From contig DATCFY010000218.1 of assembly GCA_036509255.1 (NCBI GenBank), positions 62,001 through 126,000 on the forward strand: a stretch of 64,000 nt of DNA, written 5' to 3'. Position 1 is the stretch's first letter, and each line of letters starts with the position of its first letter. A program made the translations under genes and the position numbers. The DNA comes from RYN-230 sp036509255 (lineage in GTDB: Bacteria; Actinomycetota; Actinomycetes; Streptosporangiales; Streptosporangiaceae). The notes under the pieces were generated by a model that had not been told where the DNA came from, did no database searches, and was given only the letters and a program-made list of their open reading frames with translations. This document shows, piece by piece, positions 8,116-16,781 of this stretch.

Positions 8116-8952
8116 ATGCCCGTGCGGGACCGAGCAGGCCGGGAGGGCGGTGTCGGCCCTCTCGTGACCTTCGTTGACCATGTCCGCCCGGACGGGGCGC
8201 TGGCCCGGTGGGGTTCCCGCCGGCACCGCAAGCACCTGGGGGGCGCAGCCACCGGCTCGACGTGGTGGGCGCCCAGGGCCCGCGGATGGTGGATCGCGGT
8301 CCTGTTCGCGGTGGGCTCGCTGGTATTCGCTCTGGGCGCGGTCCCCGGCTACGCCAGCGCCGTGGGGGCCCGCTGGGACGCGGTGACCTTCTTCGTCGGC
8401 TCGCTGTTTTTCACCGCGGCGGGGTTCCTGACCTACCGGGAAGCCGTCGACGCTGGCCCGCAGCCACCGGACACCGCCCGGCGGCGCTTCTTTGTCTTCC
8501 AGCCCCGCCGGATCGACTGGTGGGCCACCGCGGTGCAGCTGGCGGGGACGGTCTACTTCAACGTCAGCACCGGGAACGCCGTGCGGGTGGACCTCACCGC
8601 GCAGGCCGCGCACCAGCACGTGTGGCGGCCGGATGCCGTCGGCTCGATCTGCTTCCTGGTGGCCAGCGCGCTGGCCTGGTTCGAGGTCTGCCACGGCTGG
8701 GCCGCCTGGCGGCCCCGGACCTGGGCGTGGTGGATCACCCTGGTGAACCTGACCGGGTCCGTCGCGTTCGGTGTCTCCGCGGTCGCCGGCTACATCGACC
8801 CGGCGACTGGCCAGCTGCACAACGCCGAGCGGTCGAACCTGGGCACCCTGGTCGGCGCGGTGTGCTTCTTCGCTGGTGCGCTCCTGCTGCTGCCCGAGCG
8901 CACGGAGGAAGCCGGCCGCCCACCCAGCACGCCCACCACCGGCCGCACCTGA
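8116..8952 (+). CDS. Integral membrane protein, YrhK-like domain
   Basis: Function unknown. About 278 residues with six to seven hydrophobic segments, for example WWIAVLFAVGSLVFALGAV, FFVGSLFFTAAGFLTY, a central WWATAVQLAGTVYFNVST, ICFLVASALAWFEVC, WAWWITLVNLTGSVAFG and GAVCFFAGALLLLPE. The repeated G-S-L-x-F-x-x-A / GAVCFFAGALLLLPE pattern resembles YrhK-domain membrane proteins of actinobacteria; this assignment is by memory of the pattern. GTC-ATG at 8116 has GAGGA about 8 bases before it, so I prefer it to ATG 8071, which has no ribosome-binding site. It is transcribed divergently from tryptophanase, with about 145 bp between the starts. Confidence 0.65.
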   Translation: MPVRDRAGREGGVGPLVTFVDHVRPDGALARWGSRRHRKHLGGAATGSTWWAPRARGWWIAVLFAVGSLVFALGAVPGYASAVGARWDAVTFFVGSLFFTAAGFLTYREAVDAGPQPPDTARRRFFVFQPRRIDWWATAVQLAGTVYFNVSTGNAVRVDLTAQAAHQHVWRPDAVGSICFLVASALAWFEVCHGWAAWRPRTWAWWITLVNLTGSVAFGVSAVAGYIDPATGQLHNAERSNLGTLVGAVCFFAGALLLLPERTEEAGRPPSTPTTGRT

Positions 8953-9017
8953 TCCCGCCGGGACCGCCCGGCACGTCATGGTGGTGCAGGCAGGTTTTGG
9001 TGGGCCAGGATGGGCGC

Positions 9018-9479
9018 ATGGGAGTGCTCCGGTTCACCACGCAGTTGCAGCCCCGCGGGCCCGCCGCCGCCGTGGTGCTCGACGATGCCCAGGTCGAGGT
9101 GGTTGGCGAAGGCGCCAAGCGATTCCCGGTGGTCGCGACCGTCAACGGCTACACGTGGCGGACGAGTGTGACCCGCATGAAAGGCGAATTCCTGCTCGGC
9201 CTGAGCCGGGAGGTCCGCCAGGGTGCAGGCGTCCAGGCCGGCGACGAGGTGGAGGTGACCGTCGAGCTGGACGAGGCGCCCCGTGAGGTCGAGGTGCCCG
9301 CCGCGCTCGCGGCGGCCCTGTCGGCCGACCCGGACGCCAGCGCGGCATTCGAGGGCATGGCCTTCACCCACCGCAAGGAATACGCCCGCTGGGTCGCGGA
9401 CGCGAAGCGGGAGGAGACCCAGCAGCGGCGCGTGCAGCAGGCGGTCGAGATGATCCGGGCGGGCCAAACCCGCAGCTGA
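9018..9479 (+). CDS. DUF1905 / YdeI-type (OmpD-associated) domain protein
   Basis: A 153-residue soluble protein. Residues 1-90 (LRFTTQLQPRGPAAAVVLDD through FPVVATVNGYTWRTSVTRMKG and GDEVEVTVELDEAPREVEVP) match the DUF1905 beta-barrel domain. Residues 95-150 (LAAALSADPDASAAFEGMAFTHRKEYARWVADAKREETQQRRV) match the YdeI/OmpD-associated helical domain, including the KEY..W...AKR.ET..RR pattern. YdeI-type proteins are linked to peptide resistance in enterobacteria, but the molecular role is unknown. The start ATG 9018 is chosen because homology begins at MGVLRF; a longer open frame upstream overlaps the previous gene and is not coding. Confidence 0.8.
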   Translation: MGVLRFTTQLQPRGPAAAVVLDDAQVEVVGEGAKRFPVVATVNGYTWRTSVTRMKGEFLLGLSREVRQGAGVQAGDEVEVTVELDEAPREVEVPAALAAALSADPDASAAFEGMAFTHRKEYARWVADAKREETQQRRVQQAVEMIRAGQTRS

Positions 9480-9515
9480 TCATGCCCGGCAGCTGACCGG
9501 CGACAGCACCGGGGG

Positions 9516-10048
9516 TCAGCCCGGCCGGCGCAGAGCAGGCTGGCGCGAGCCGGCCCGGGGTGCCGGGGGCAGCCGGGCGTCGGCGAACGCGAAGAGGGCC
9601 GCGACCGCTCCGAGGACCACGGTGACGAGCACGGCATTCACCGCGACGCGCAGGTACCCGTGCGAGGTGACGTCCAGGAACGGGTACGGGTACCACGTCC
9701 ACGGTTTCGGCGGTCCCGTTGGGCTCGTGGATGGCGGCGAGCACGGTGGAGTAGACGATGCCGGTCACCGTGATGCCGACCAGGGCGGCCAGGCGCACCG
9801 CGCGCCACGCGGGCCCGTCGCGATCCGGGCGGGCGGCGAGCTGTGCGGACACGACGCCGCAGAGCAGATTGCTCTCGATGGTGAAGAAGCTGAGGACCCG
9901 GATGATCCGGCCGGGGAGGCTGCTGCCGCGGACGACGCCGGCGGTCACGTCATGCGGGTCCCGCTGAGCCGGATGGCGATCACCAGCTGCAGCGCGACCG
10001 CCCGAACACGAGCACGGCTATCGTCGCGTGCCACGCCCGGGCGATCAT
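9516..10048 (-). pseudogene. Pr6Pr-family membrane protein, decayed
   Basis: Three reading frames together spell a Pr6Pr-type polytopic protein. It starts at ATG 10048 (MIARAWHATIAVLVF), shifts to ALQLVIAIRLSGT, shifts again to GRIIRVLSFFTIESNLLCG...AVRLAALVGITVTGIVYSTVLAAIHEP, and ends in a third frame as WTWYPYPFLDVTSHGYLRVAVNAVLVTVVLGAV up to TGA 9516-9518. In intact relatives roughly 60 residues (an ADFLLH...P...LGWLLFGPR segment and the next helix) separate the HEP and WYPYPFLD blocks; here they are missing. So there are at least two frameshifts plus an internal deletion. The role of intact members is unknown. Sequencing errors could explain single shifts but not the deletion. Confidence 0.75.
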
Positions 10049-10080
10049 GACCGAACATTACCGGGCGCCCCGTCCGGGAC

Positions 10081-10602
10081 TCAGTTCTGGAGCTGGCGGA
10101 GAATGCCGGCGAGGTGGTCCCGGTCGGTCTGGCTGAGCCGGCCGAAGAACCGCTCGGCCTCCGTCCCACGGACTGTGCGGATCGCGCCGAGGACGCTGGT
10201 GCCCTGCCCGGTCAGCTCGACGAGGGTGGCCCGGCGGTCGCTGGGATCGGGCCGCCGTTCGACCAGGCCGCGGGTTTCGAGGGCATCGACGACCTCGGTG
10301 GCCGACCGTGGCGCGATGTGCAGGTGGTCCGACAGGTCGGACAGGCGCATGGGCCCGTGGTGGTTCAGTACACGAAGCGCCCGGAAGTGGGACGGGCTGA
10401 TGTCCCAGGGGGCCAGGGTCTCCATGGATGTCTCGCGCAGCCGGCGCGCGACGGACCGGAAGGCGTCCGCCAGGGTCTCGTCCGCGCCAGTCTCGTCCGC
10501 GCCGGTCTGGCCAGGGCCGGTCTGGCCAGGGCCAGTCTGGCCAGGGCCGGTCTGGCCAGGGCCGGTGCCAGGACGGCCAGTCCGCCCGCTGCCCTTGATC
10601 AC
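10081..10602 (-). CDS. MarR-family transcriptional regulator with N-terminal GPGQT repeats
   Basis: Winged-helix repressor, 173 residues. The MarR core spans about residues 45-170: LADAFRSVARRLRETS, WDISPSHFRALRVLNHHGPMRLSDLSDHL, recognition region IAPRSATEVVDALETRGLVERRPDPSDRRATLVELTGQG (the DPSDRR wing is diagnostic) and a C-terminal dimerisation helix. The first 40 residues are unusual: GPGQT repeated four times, then GADET twice, encoded by a 15-bp minisatellite. If the tail is dispensable, translation could begin after it, but the first ATG is at 10602. It is divergent from an ABC exporter gene across 115 bp holding two inverted repeats, the classic layout of a MarR regulator controlling an efflux pump. 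Confidence 0.87.
   Translation of the reverse strand: MIKGSGRTGRPGTGPGQTGPGQTGPGQTGPGQTGADETGADETLADAFRSVARRLRETSMETLAPWDISPSHFRALRVLNHHGPMRLSDLSDHLHIAPRSATEVVDALETRGLVERRPDPSDRRATLVELTGQGTSVLGAIRTVRGTEAERFFGRLSQTDRDHLAGILRQLQN
10471..10560. repeat. 15-bp coding minisatellite in the MarR gene
   Basis: Four units of gccggtctggccagg (10501-10560, the third with one change) follow two diverged units ending tctcgtccgc (10471-10500). Each unit is five codons, giving GPGQT x4 and GADET x2 on the minus strand, so copy-number change would keep the frame. A similar 15-bp array lies in the HhH glycosylase gene near 55.4 kb. Confidence 0.9.
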
Positions 10603-10620
10603 AGGAATATCTTACCAGTA

Positions 10621-10654
10621 GCTACCGTTGTAGCCTCATATTGAGGTAACCTCA
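10621..10654. promoter_or_regulatory. Two inverted repeats in the MarR / ABC-exporter intergenic region
   Basis: Within the 115-bp divergent gap lie gctac-cgtt-gtagc (10621-10634) and tgaggt-a-acctca (10642-10654), both perfect inverted repeats. The stretch is noticeably A/T-richer than its surroundings. Position and symmetry suit binding of the adjacent MarR dimer, repressing both directions. Binding is inferred, not shown. Confidence 0.5.
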
Positions 10655-10717
10655 GCATATACTTAATCCCGAGCTCCGCCGGTCGGCGGGGCACCCCCGG
10701 CAGAATCGAGCAAGCAC

Positions 10718-12559
10718 TTGGCGTCACCAGACACGAACTCAAAGAACCCACCCACCACCAACCCACCCAGCGGCGGCCCGGGCCGGTCCCGCGGAGCGAG
10801 AACAGTCACGGCCGCAGAGAAGGCGCAGGCCCGCGAGGTGTCACTGCGCCGCATCGGGCGGCTGTTCAGCCCCTACAAATGGCAGATGGCGATCGTCACC
10901 GCCATCATCGTCGCCTCCTCCATTGTTGGAGTGGCCTCACCGTTCCTGCTCCGCGCGGTGCTGGACACCGCCCTCCCGGACCGGAACCTGCGGCTGCTGA
11001 TCCTGCTGGTCGCCGGCATGATCGGTATCGCCGCCATCACCTCCGCCTTCGGCGTGATCCAGACCTGGATCAGCACCAAGGTCGGACAGCAGGTCATGCA
11101 CGGCCTGCGCACCAGCGTCTTCGGCCACCTGCAGCGGCAGTCGATCGCCTTCTTCACCCGGACCCGCACCGGCGAGGTCCAGTCCCGGATCACCAACGAC
11201 ATCGGCGGCATGGAGTCCGTGGTCACCTCGACCGCGACCTCGATCGCCTCCAACCTCACCACCGCGGTCGCCACCGCGGTGGCCATGGTCGCGCTGTCCT
11301 GGAAGCTGTCCCTCATCTCGCTGGTCGTCATGCCGCCAGCCATCTACCTGAGCCGCAAGGTCGCGCGCCTGCGCCGCGCGATCACCACTGAGCAGCAGCG
11401 TGAACTGGCCAACCTCAACGTCACCATCGAGGAAGGGCTGTCGATCAACGGCGTCCAGCTGGCCAAGACGATGGGCGCCGGGCCGTCCCTGGTCGAGCGG
11501 TTCACGGCTTCCTCAGCCCGCCTGATCGACCTTGAGCTGCGCTCCCAGCTGGCCGGGCGGTGGCGGATGGCCTCCATGAGCATCATCTTCGCGGCCATCC
11601 CGGCGGTCATCTACCTCGCCGCCGGCGTGCCGACGGTCACCGCGGGCGCGATGACCATCGGCACCCTGGTCGCCTTCACCACCCTGCAGAACAGCCTCTT
11701 CCGGCCGCTGACCGGCCTGCTCAACACCGGCGTCTCGGTGGTTAGCTCACTGGCGCTGTTCGCGCGGATCTTCGAGTACCTCGACCTGCCCGTCGAGGTG
11801 GACGACCCCGCCGACCCGGTCGAGATTGTCCCGGCCGTGATCGACGGGCACGTCCGGCTCGCGGACGTCAGTTTCACCTATCCCGGGGCTGACCGGCCCG
11901 CCCTGACCGGCGTCGACCTCGACGTCCCGGCCGGCGCCACGCTGGCCCTGGTTGGCGAGACCGGATCGGGCAAGACCACCCTGGCCGCGCTGGTCGCGCG
12001 GCTGTACGACCCGGCCGCCGGCACGGTGAGCATCGACGGCATCGACATCCGCGACATGAAGCTCACTGACCTCGCCGCCGTCGTGGGCGTGGTCAGCCAG
12101 GAGACCTACCTGCTGCACACCACGGTGCGGGAGAACCTGCGCTACGCCAAACCCGACGCGACCGACGCCGAGATCGAGGAGGCCGCCCGGGCCGCCCAGA
12201 TCCATGACCTGATCGCCGGGCTGCCCGACGGTTACGACACAATGGTCGGCTCGCGCGGGCACCGTTTCTCCGGCGGGGAAAAGCAGCGCCTGGCCATCGC
12301 CCGGACGCTGCTGCGCGACCCGCGCGTGCTGGTGCTGGACGAGGCGACCAGCGCCCTGGACACCGAGACTGAGCGGGCTGTCCAGCACGCGTTCGACAAT
12401 CTGGCCGTGGGCCGCACCACCATCACCATCGCCCACCGGCTCTCGACGGTGCGCAACGCCGACCAGATCGTGGTCCTGGACCATGGCCACGTGGCCGAGT
12501 CCGGCACGCACTCCAGCCTGCTGGCCGACAACGGCCGGTACGCCGGCCTTGCGGCCTGA
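10718..12559 (+). CDS. ABC exporter, fused membrane and ATPase domains
   Basis: Half-size type IV exporter, 613 residues. The transmembrane domain occupies about residues 50-340 (IVTAIIVASSIVGVASPFLLRAV, LLILLVAGMIGIAAITSAFG, FFTRTRTGEVQSRITNDIG as the first coupling region). The ATPase domain follows: Walker A GETGSGKTT, Q-loop VVSQETYLLHTTVRENL, signature FSGGEKQRLAIARTLL, Walker B RVLVLDEATSALD and switch IAHRLSTV. It would work as a homodimer or with a partner encoded elsewhere. Start is TTG 10718; the first 40 residues are Pro/Ser-rich. Divergence from a MarR gene suggests drug or lipid export inducible by a ligand; the substrate is not readable from sequence. Confidence 0.9.
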   Translation: MASPDTNSKNPPTTNPPSGGPGRSRGARTVTAAEKAQAREVSLRRIGRLFSPYKWQMAIVTAIIVASSIVGVASPFLLRAVLDTALPDRNLRLLILLVAGMIGIAAITSAFGVIQTWISTKVGQQVMHGLRTSVFGHLQRQSIAFFTRTRTGEVQSRITNDIGGMESVVTSTATSIASNLTTAVATAVAMVALSWKLSLISLVVMPPAIYLSRKVARLRRAITTEQQRELANLNVTIEEGLSINGVQLAKTMGAGPSLVERFTASSARLIDLELRSQLAGRWRMASMSIIFAAIPAVIYLAAGVPTVTAGAMTIGTLVAFTTLQNSLFRPLTGLLNTGVSVVSSLALFARIFEYLDLPVEVDDPADPVEIVPAVIDGHVRLADVSFTYPGADRPALTGVDLDVPAGATLALVGETGSGKTTLAALVARLYDPAAGTVSIDGIDIRDMKLTDLAAVVGVVSQETYLLHTTVRENLRYAKPDATDAEIEEAARAAQIHDLIAGLPDGYDTMVGSRGHRFSGGEKQRLAIARTLLRDPRVLVLDEATSALDTETERAVQHAFDNLAVGRTTITIAHRLSTVRNADQIVVLDHGHVAESGTHSSLLADNGRYAGLAA

Positions 12560-12661
12560 CCCCCGGAACCGCTGAGCCCTGGCCGTTCGGCGGCGACCTG
12601 GAGGGGTGACGGCCAGAAGCCCGGTGCAGGCCGGTGAACAGGCCGGCGGGTGGGTAGCCTC

Positions 12662-13399
12662 ATGGGCATGACCCTTTTCCAGCGGGCTCACGACATAGTC
12701 CAGGCGAAAGCTAATAAGGCGCTCGACTCTGCCGAGAAGCCTGACGAAATGCTGGACTTGTCGTACGAGCAGATGCTTGACCAGATCACCCAGGTCCGCC
12801 GGGGACTGGTGACCATCGCTGCGTCCCGCAAGCAGATCGAGCTGCAGGAGCAGCAGCTGCAGCACTCGGTGAACCACCTCCAGGACCAGGCCAAGGCGGC
12901 GCTCGGGCAGGGCCGCGAGGACCTGGCCCGGGAAGCCCTGTCCCGGAAGGCGGCGGCCCAGGAGCAGATCAATGCCATGGAGCCGCAGCACGAGCAGCTC
13001 ACCCAGGAGGAGCAGAAGCTCGAGCAGACCCTCGCGGCGCTGCAGACGAGGGTGAACAACTTCCGGACCCAGAAGGAAGTACTGAAGGCGCAGTACACCG
13101 CGGCCCAGGCGGAGACCTCGGTCGGCGAGAGCGCGGCGGGGATCTCCAAGACCTTCGGTGACTCGGGTGCGGAGCTCCAGCGCACCCAGGACAAGATCGC
13201 CCAGATGCAGGCCCGCGCGGGCGCGGTCGACGAGCTGCTGGCGTCCGGGGTGCTCGAAGACGTCGGGGGAGACACCGACGACATCCAGAAGGAACTCGAC
13301 GAGGCCGGGACCGCCGCTGGGGTGGACAAGGAACTGGCCGCGCTCAAGGCCGAGATCGGCCCCGGCTCACCGCCGCCGCAGGCGATCACCGGGAGCTGA
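12662..13399 (+). CDS. pspA: PspA/IM30 family envelope-stress protein
   Basis: Peripheral membrane coiled-coil protein that forms ESCRT-III-like scaffolds on damaged membranes. The 245 residues are mostly heptad-rich helix: an amphipathic N-terminus (TLFQRAHDIVQAKANKALD), the conserved DLSYEQMLDQITQVRRGLVTIAASRKQIELQ, long coiled coil through LEQTLAALQTRVNNFRTQKEVLKAQYTAAQA, then a short C-terminal DELLASGVLED segment. ATGs at 12662 and 12668 are both plausible starts; GTG 12650 is further upstream. No pspBC-like partner is adjacent, as is usual in actinobacteria. The C-terminus ends in a proline-rich tail. Confidence 0.88.
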   Translation: MGMTLFQRAHDIVQAKANKALDSAEKPDEMLDLSYEQMLDQITQVRRGLVTIAASRKQIELQEQQLQHSVNHLQDQAKAALGQGREDLAREALSRKAAAQEQINAMEPQHEQLTQEEQKLEQTLAALQTRVNNFRTQKEVLKAQYTAAQAETSVGESAAGISKTFGDSGAELQRTQDKIAQMQARAGAVDELLASGVLEDVGGDTDDIQKELDEAGTAAGVDKELAALKAEIGPGSPPPQAITGS

Positions 13400-13507
13400 G
13401 GCCCGGCGGCCGGACCAGCTCCGCGGCCTGCGCGTGCGGCCAGCGGCCGGCCCGGGCACCCGCAGGGCGGGCCTGGCCAGGCGCGGGACGTTACGCTTCC
13501 CTGGTGA

Positions 13508-14401
13508 ACAGGCCCCTGCTGCGGATGCTGGCTGTGGGTCAAACACCACTCCCTGTTCACCCGGATCGCCCGCGTCGACGGCGGCCTGCTGTGCTGCAAC
13601 CTGGGGCTGCTGCTGACGGCCTCGGTGCTGCCGTTCCCGACGGCCGAGCTCGCCTTCGCGATGGGGCCGGAAGGCACTCGCGGCGATAAGGTCAGCGCCC
13701 TCCTGCTTTACGCCGTGCTCAGCGCGGCTATGGCCCTGAGCTGGCTGATTATCTTCATCTACCTGCAGCGGCATCCGCAGTTGCTATGCCCCGGCGTCAC
13801 CGCCGGCTTCTTCCGGTCCGAGCGGCTCTGTGCTGTAGCCGGAATCTTCGCCGCCTTCGTCCCGGTACTGGTCGGGCTGGTGGCCCCGCTGACGGCTCTG
13901 GGCTTCGTCGTGGTCATGCCCATCTTCTACGCCGCCACCGCCGAAGGCCTGAGGAGCCGCCGGGCCGCCCGCCGTGATCTGCAGTGGCCGGCTGAGGAGG
14001 GCGGCCAGGAGTTAGCCTTCTCCCCGGGCCCGCCGTCGTCAGGTCCCTCGCAGTCGGGGACCAGAGGATCAGCCGAGCCTGCGGCCGTCGCGGGGCCGGT
14101 CCGGCTCGTCCGCCGCGGGGGCGTGGGTCCTGCGCCGTCCCTGATCCTTCCGGACGGCCGGAGCGGGCCGCCAGCAGTACGGGCATCCCGGCCCGAAAGC
14201 GCTGTGCAGATGCGTGCAGTCCACGAGCTGGGCGATCGTCACTGGGGCGTACCACCTCGGATTCCCGGCGCCGGTGAACCAGGACGGCTCGGGGCGCCTG
14301 CGGTGCTCAGCGTCCCCAGTGTGGTCCTGTCCCCCCGGCCTGGCCCGGGAATCGCAGCTCAGCGGGCGTGTCGCGGGCTCCTGGATGGCTACAGGAACTG
14401 A
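13508..14401 (+). pseudogene. TMEM175-type (DUF1211) K+ channel gene, N-terminally truncated
   Basis: The frame carries WVKHHSLFTRIARVDGGLL, LGLLLTASVLPFPTAELA and later hydrophobic helices up to PIFYAATAEGL, which is the part of TMEM175-type channels after the second transmembrane helix. Homology begins upstream of any start codon in this frame (TGA at 13505-13507; the first GTG is at 13625, already inside a helix). A short GTG-initiated frame at 13504 (VNRPLLRMLA) would join it by a frameshift. The first two helices, including the FSD filter motif of the family, are absent. Beyond about 13990 the frame stays open to 14401, but the translation is Pro/Gly/Arg-rich and not recognisable. A 5'-truncated remnant is most likely. 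Confidence 0.6.
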
Positions 14402-14646
14402 CCCGGGGTGTCGTTGCCCTGATCGCCGTGCCACACCACGGCCACGACCTCGCTGGGGTCGATCACCGTCCAGCCGGTCTCGCGGTCAAGACGGACCAGC
14501 CCGTCCGGGCGGACCTGCACGCCGGTCAGCCGCTTGTCCTCGGCCGTAGGGAAGCCGACTTGCCCGATCCTGCTGACGAGCATGGACATGGACCCTGGCT
14601 TACCGATGAGGGGCTTAAGCAGATCGCGCATCGTGTCGCCGGTCAT
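14389..14646 (-). CDS. Small conserved-looking protein of unknown function (85 aa)
   Basis: Starts at ATG 14646 behind a strong GGAGGTG, giving MTGDTMRDLLKPLIGKPG, then SMLVSRIGQVGFPTAEDKRL, TGVQVRPDGLVRLDRETGWTVIDPSEVVAVVW and a short polar tail ending PGQFL. The middle looks like a small beta-rich domain (VQVRPDGLVRLDRETGWTVIDPSEVVAV). No signal peptide or membrane segment. I do not recognise the family. It is divergent from the S53 peptidase gene (143 bp between starts). Confidence 0.7.
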   Translation of the reverse strand: MTGDTMRDLLKPLIGKPGSMSMLVSRIGQVGFPTAEDKRLTGVQVRPDGLVRLDRETGWTVIDPSEVVAVVWHGDQGNDTPGQFL

Positions 14647-14789
14647 GATCTGACACCTCCAGCTTTTTTCTATGTGCAGCATGCCCCCGTTCGGGCCGGA
14701 CGCGCGCGGATTGTCGGGTCGCCAGCCGCTGGGCTGGGCTCTCCTAGCATCCCCTTGATCTTGGACGGGCTGCCACCGGGGGACACGGG

Positions 14790-16754
14790 ATGCTGAAGCG
14801 GCGGACGTGGCCGGCCTGCACGGCGGCCCTGGCGGCCGCTGCGCTGATCGGCGCGGCCGGCCTGTCGGGCGCAAGCCCCGCCTCGGCGGGCAGCCGGGCC
14901 GCGCCGGCTCCCGCCGTCACCGGGCTGTCCGCCGCGGGTCCGGCCAGCACGGGTCCGGCCAGCACGGGTGCAGGAATCCCGCCGGGCGCCCGGATCACCG
15001 GCCGGGAGGCGGGCTCGGCCACCCTGCACATCACCGTGGCGCTGCGCTCCGGCCACCCGGGCAGCCTCGCCCGGCTGGCCAGGGAGGTCTCCGTCCCGGC
15101 CTCGGCCCGGTTCCGCCACTTCCTCAGACCGCGCCGGGTCCAGGCCCGCTTCGGCCCGCCACGGGGCGCCACGGCCGCGGTCCGCGCCTGGCTGCGCCGG
15201 CATCACCTCGCAACCAGTCCGACCCTGGGTGACGGCCTGCTGCTCCCCGCCGCGGGGCCGGCCGCGCGGATCGAGACTGCGTTCCGGACGACGATCGACC
15301 GGGTGCGTCTCGCCGACGGCCGGACGGCGCTGCTCAACCGGCGGGCCCCGAAGGTGCCTGCTGGCCTGCGCCGCTGGGTATCCGCGGTCATCGGCCTCAG
15401 CACCGTGCACCTGCCTGGCTCTGACCTGGTGACCAGACGGGTTCCGGGACCCCGGGCCTGCCCCGCAGCCCGCCGCACCCCGAACGTGTACACCGCCGCC
15501 TGGCTGGCCCACGCCTACCGGTTCAACCCGCTCTACCGCCAGCACGACTTCGGCCAGCACGTCACCGTGGCCCTGTTCGAGCTGGCCGACTACGCCAACC
15601 GGGACATCCGGGCTTACAGCCGCTGCTACCGGGTGCACCCCTCCGTCCGCCGGGTGCGGGTCGACGGCGGCACCAGCGTCGCCGCCTCGGGAGACGGCAC
15701 GCTGGAGGCCACTGCGGACATCGAGGTCCTCGCGGCCATGGCGCCGCGGGCCAGGGTCCTCGTCTACCAGGCCCCGCTGTCGGGCGGCGACCAGTCCATC
15801 GTGGATACCTACGGCGCCATCGCCCAGCAGGACCGAGCTCAGGTGGTGAGCAGTTCCTGGGGCGGCTGCGAGCCGCTGGCCGGGGCGGATGTCATCCGCA
15901 TCGAGGCGCAGATCTTCCAGGAAATGGCTCTCCAGGGCCAGTCGGTGATGGCGGCCGCCGGGGACTCGGGCTCCGAGGGCTGCCTGCCCGACGTGAAAGA
16001 GGTGTCCGCCCGCGTGGCCTACAGCCTGCAGGTCGGCAACCCCGCCAGCCAGCCTTTCGTCACGGCGGTGGGCGGCACCACCATCACCCGGTACGGCTCG
16101 CCGCCGGTGCAGTCGGCCTGGAACCAGACTCCGGCGGGCCTGGGGCTCCCAGCCCCGTTCAACGGGAAGCACGGCCGGCCGGGCAAGTACCCGGGCAACC
16201 TGGTCGGCGGAGGCGGTGTCTCCCGCATGTGGTGGATGCCGTCCTGGCAGGCCGGTGCCGTCCGCGGCCACGCCAGCGGAGCCCGCTGCGGTGCCCCGCA
16301 GGGCACCGGCTGCCGAGAGGTCCCCGACGTCTCGGCGCTGGCCGCGATCGGCACCCGGGGGACCCGCGGGTACGTCATCTACGGCACGGCCGGGGCGTTC
16401 AAGGGCAAAGGCTGGCTCACCGTCGGGGGCACCAGCCTGGCCACCCCGCTGTGGGCCGCGCTGACCGCCCTCGCCGACCAGCAGGCCGCCGGCCGCCGTC
16501 TCGGGCTGCTGTCCCCGAGTCTGTACCGCATCGCGCGTGCTGACCCGCGGGCCTTCAGCGACGTCGTGACGGGCGACAACGACTACCTCGCCCGGTACGG
16601 CCGCCACGCCCACCGCACCTGCCGGTCCGGTGCCCGCCGCAGGCAGCCCTGCTATCCGGCGGGCCGCGGCTACGACATGGCGACCGGGCTCGGCTCGCCG
16701 CAGGCCGGATACCTGGTCTCGGCCCTCCTCCGGGAGCACGCCGGCCGGGCTTAG
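14790..16754 (+). CDS. Secreted S53 peptidase (kumamolisin/sedolisin type) with pro-domain
   Basis: Serine-carboxyl endopeptidase active at acid pH, exported and self-processed. The 654 residues show an N-terminal signal peptide (KRR, then a hydrophobic Ala-rich stretch, ASPASAG), a pro-kumamolisin domain (about 70-220, ending RRWVSAVIGLSTVHL) and the catalytic domain. Catalytic Glu/Asp are in LEATADIEVLAAMAP (about E306 and D310) and the nucleophile is in VGGTSLATPLWAAL (about S548); SSSWGGCE lies between. The C-terminal FSDVVTGDNDY...GYDMATGLGSP is the calcium-binding signature. A 15-bp repeat encodes GPAST twice in the linker after the signal peptide. Secreted acid peptidases of this type are common in soil actinomycetes from acidic habitats. 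Confidence 0.92.
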   Translation: MLKRRTWPACTAALAAAALIGAAGLSGASPASAGSRAAPAPAVTGLSAAGPASTGPASTGAGIPPGARITGREAGSATLHITVALRSGHPGSLARLAREVSVPASARFRHFLRPRRVQARFGPPRGATAAVRAWLRRHHLATSPTLGDGLLLPAAGPAARIETAFRTTIDRVRLADGRTALLNRRAPKVPAGLRRWVSAVIGLSTVHLPGSDLVTRRVPGPRACPAARRTPNVYTAAWLAHAYRFNPLYRQHDFGQHVTVALFELADYANRDIRAYSRCYRVHPSVRRVRVDGGTSVAASGDGTLEATADIEVLAAMAPRARVLVYQAPLSGGDQSIVDTYGAIAQQDRAQVVSSSWGGCEPLAGADVIRIEAQIFQEMALQGQSVMAAAGDSGSEGCLPDVKEVSARVAYSLQVGNPASQPFVTAVGGTTITRYGSPPVQSAWNQTPAGLGLPAPFNGKHGRPGKYPGNLVGGGGVSRMWWMPSWQAGAVRGHASGARCGAPQGTGCREVPDVSALAAIGTRGTRGYVIYGTAGAFKGKGWLTVGGTSLATPLWAALTALADQQAAGRRLGLLSPSLYRIARADPRAFSDVVTGDNDYLARYGRHAHRTCRSGARRRQPCYPAGRGYDMATGLGSPQAGYLVSALLREHAGRA

Positions 16755-16781
16755 CACCGGCCGGGCCCGGGCCGGCGGTGC
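16754..16781 (+). terminator. Possible terminator hairpin after the S53 peptidase gene
   Basis: GC-rich imperfect inverted repeat with outer arms gcaccg and cggtgc and an inner gccggg/gccggc pairing, directly at the stop codon. No T-run follows, which is normal for actinomycete terminators. Confidence 0.35.

Noticed and set aside
14069..14434. Minus-strand open frame overlapping the 85-aa gene
   Set aside because: Overlaps the better supported gene at 14389-14646, lacks a ribosome-binding site and shows no recognisable domain.
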